DNA from: Chara braunii
Taxonomy: Eukaryota; Streptophyta; Charophyceae; Charales; Characeae
DNA length: 28,532 bases
NCBI GenBank assembly: GCA_003427395.1
Contig: BFEA01000123.1
Span: 2,505,108 to 2,533,639, forward strand
Direction: 5' to 3'
In this document: piece by piece, positions 28,500-28,532 of the stretch
Layout: each line of letters begins with the position of its first letter
Position numbering within the stretch: the stretch's first letter is position 1
Notes under the pieces: model-generated
What the model saw: the letters and a program-made list of their open reading frames with translations, nothing else
What the model was told of the DNA's origin: nothing
Database searches by the model: none
Made by a program: the position numbers and the translations under genes

Positions 28500-28532
28500 A
28501 ACCTGGCCGCGGAGTTGTTTCTACTTTCCGGC
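28498..28532 (+). repeat. 35-bp exact match to the interior of the 448-bp MITE
   Basis: CTAACCTGGCCGCGGAGTTG followed by TTTCTACTTTCCGGC equals 17208-17242 base for base. The match starts 71 bp inside the MITE, not at its end, and runs to the window edge, so more may follow. Confidence 0.9.

Overview
The window looks like nuclear DNA of a green-lineage eukaryote, most likely a repeat-rich streptophyte alga of the Chara type (inference). The support is one plastid-type sirohydrochlorin ferrochelatase gene, plant-type U6 snRNA fragments, plant-like non-LTR retrotransposons and abundant microsatellites. Only the first 1.5 kb is ordinary host gene space. Nearly everything else is nested, decaying mobile DNA.

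Layout. 1-1460: an (AG)n leader and an uninterrupted SIRB-like gene. 1591-2414: (GT)n and (GA)n microsatellites around a ~135-bp tandem array carrying hammerhead-ribozyme cores. 2754-5180: tandem duplications, a TTAA-bounded inverted-repeat element, a truncated U6 copy and two small foldback elements. 5715-10565: a tRNA-like SINE candidate, then a nearly full-length but broken LINE (LINE-1) on the minus strand with endonuclease, reverse transcriptase and zinc-knuckle regions and a terminal hairpin. 10740-13357: a second LINE of another lineage (LINE-2), minus strand. 13358-15999: element copy A. 16000-19530: a 27-bp tandem repeat, a 448-bp MITE with 20-bp TIRs, a U6 gene split by a TTAA element, and a third TTAA element. 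19548-21639: a short retroposed LINE 3' end with 17-bp target duplications, and the 3' part of a LINE-1 relative (LINE-3). 21640-24320: element copy C. 24926-25617: diverged copy D. 26313-28497: copy B, itself hit by a poly(A)-tailed retrocopy. The last 35 bases match the interior of the MITE at 17208-17242.

The most interesting object is the ~2.65-kb A/B/C/D family. Complete copies A and C share termini TGTGACG...CGTCACA and have 4-bp target duplications (CCTC, CCGC), as solo LTRs would. They also share a TATA box, a (GA)n tract and a ~180-codon frame that is open in C and recognisable without a frameshift in A, with many synonymous differences between copies. I do not recognise the protein. 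Other notable signals are a hammerhead core with all catalytic nucleotides, a U6 gene interrupted exactly at TTAA, and a LINE 3'-terminal hairpin kept by compensatory changes.

Limits: everything was read by eye. Element boundaries other than TIR/TSD-defined ones are approximate, and no database comparison was possible.
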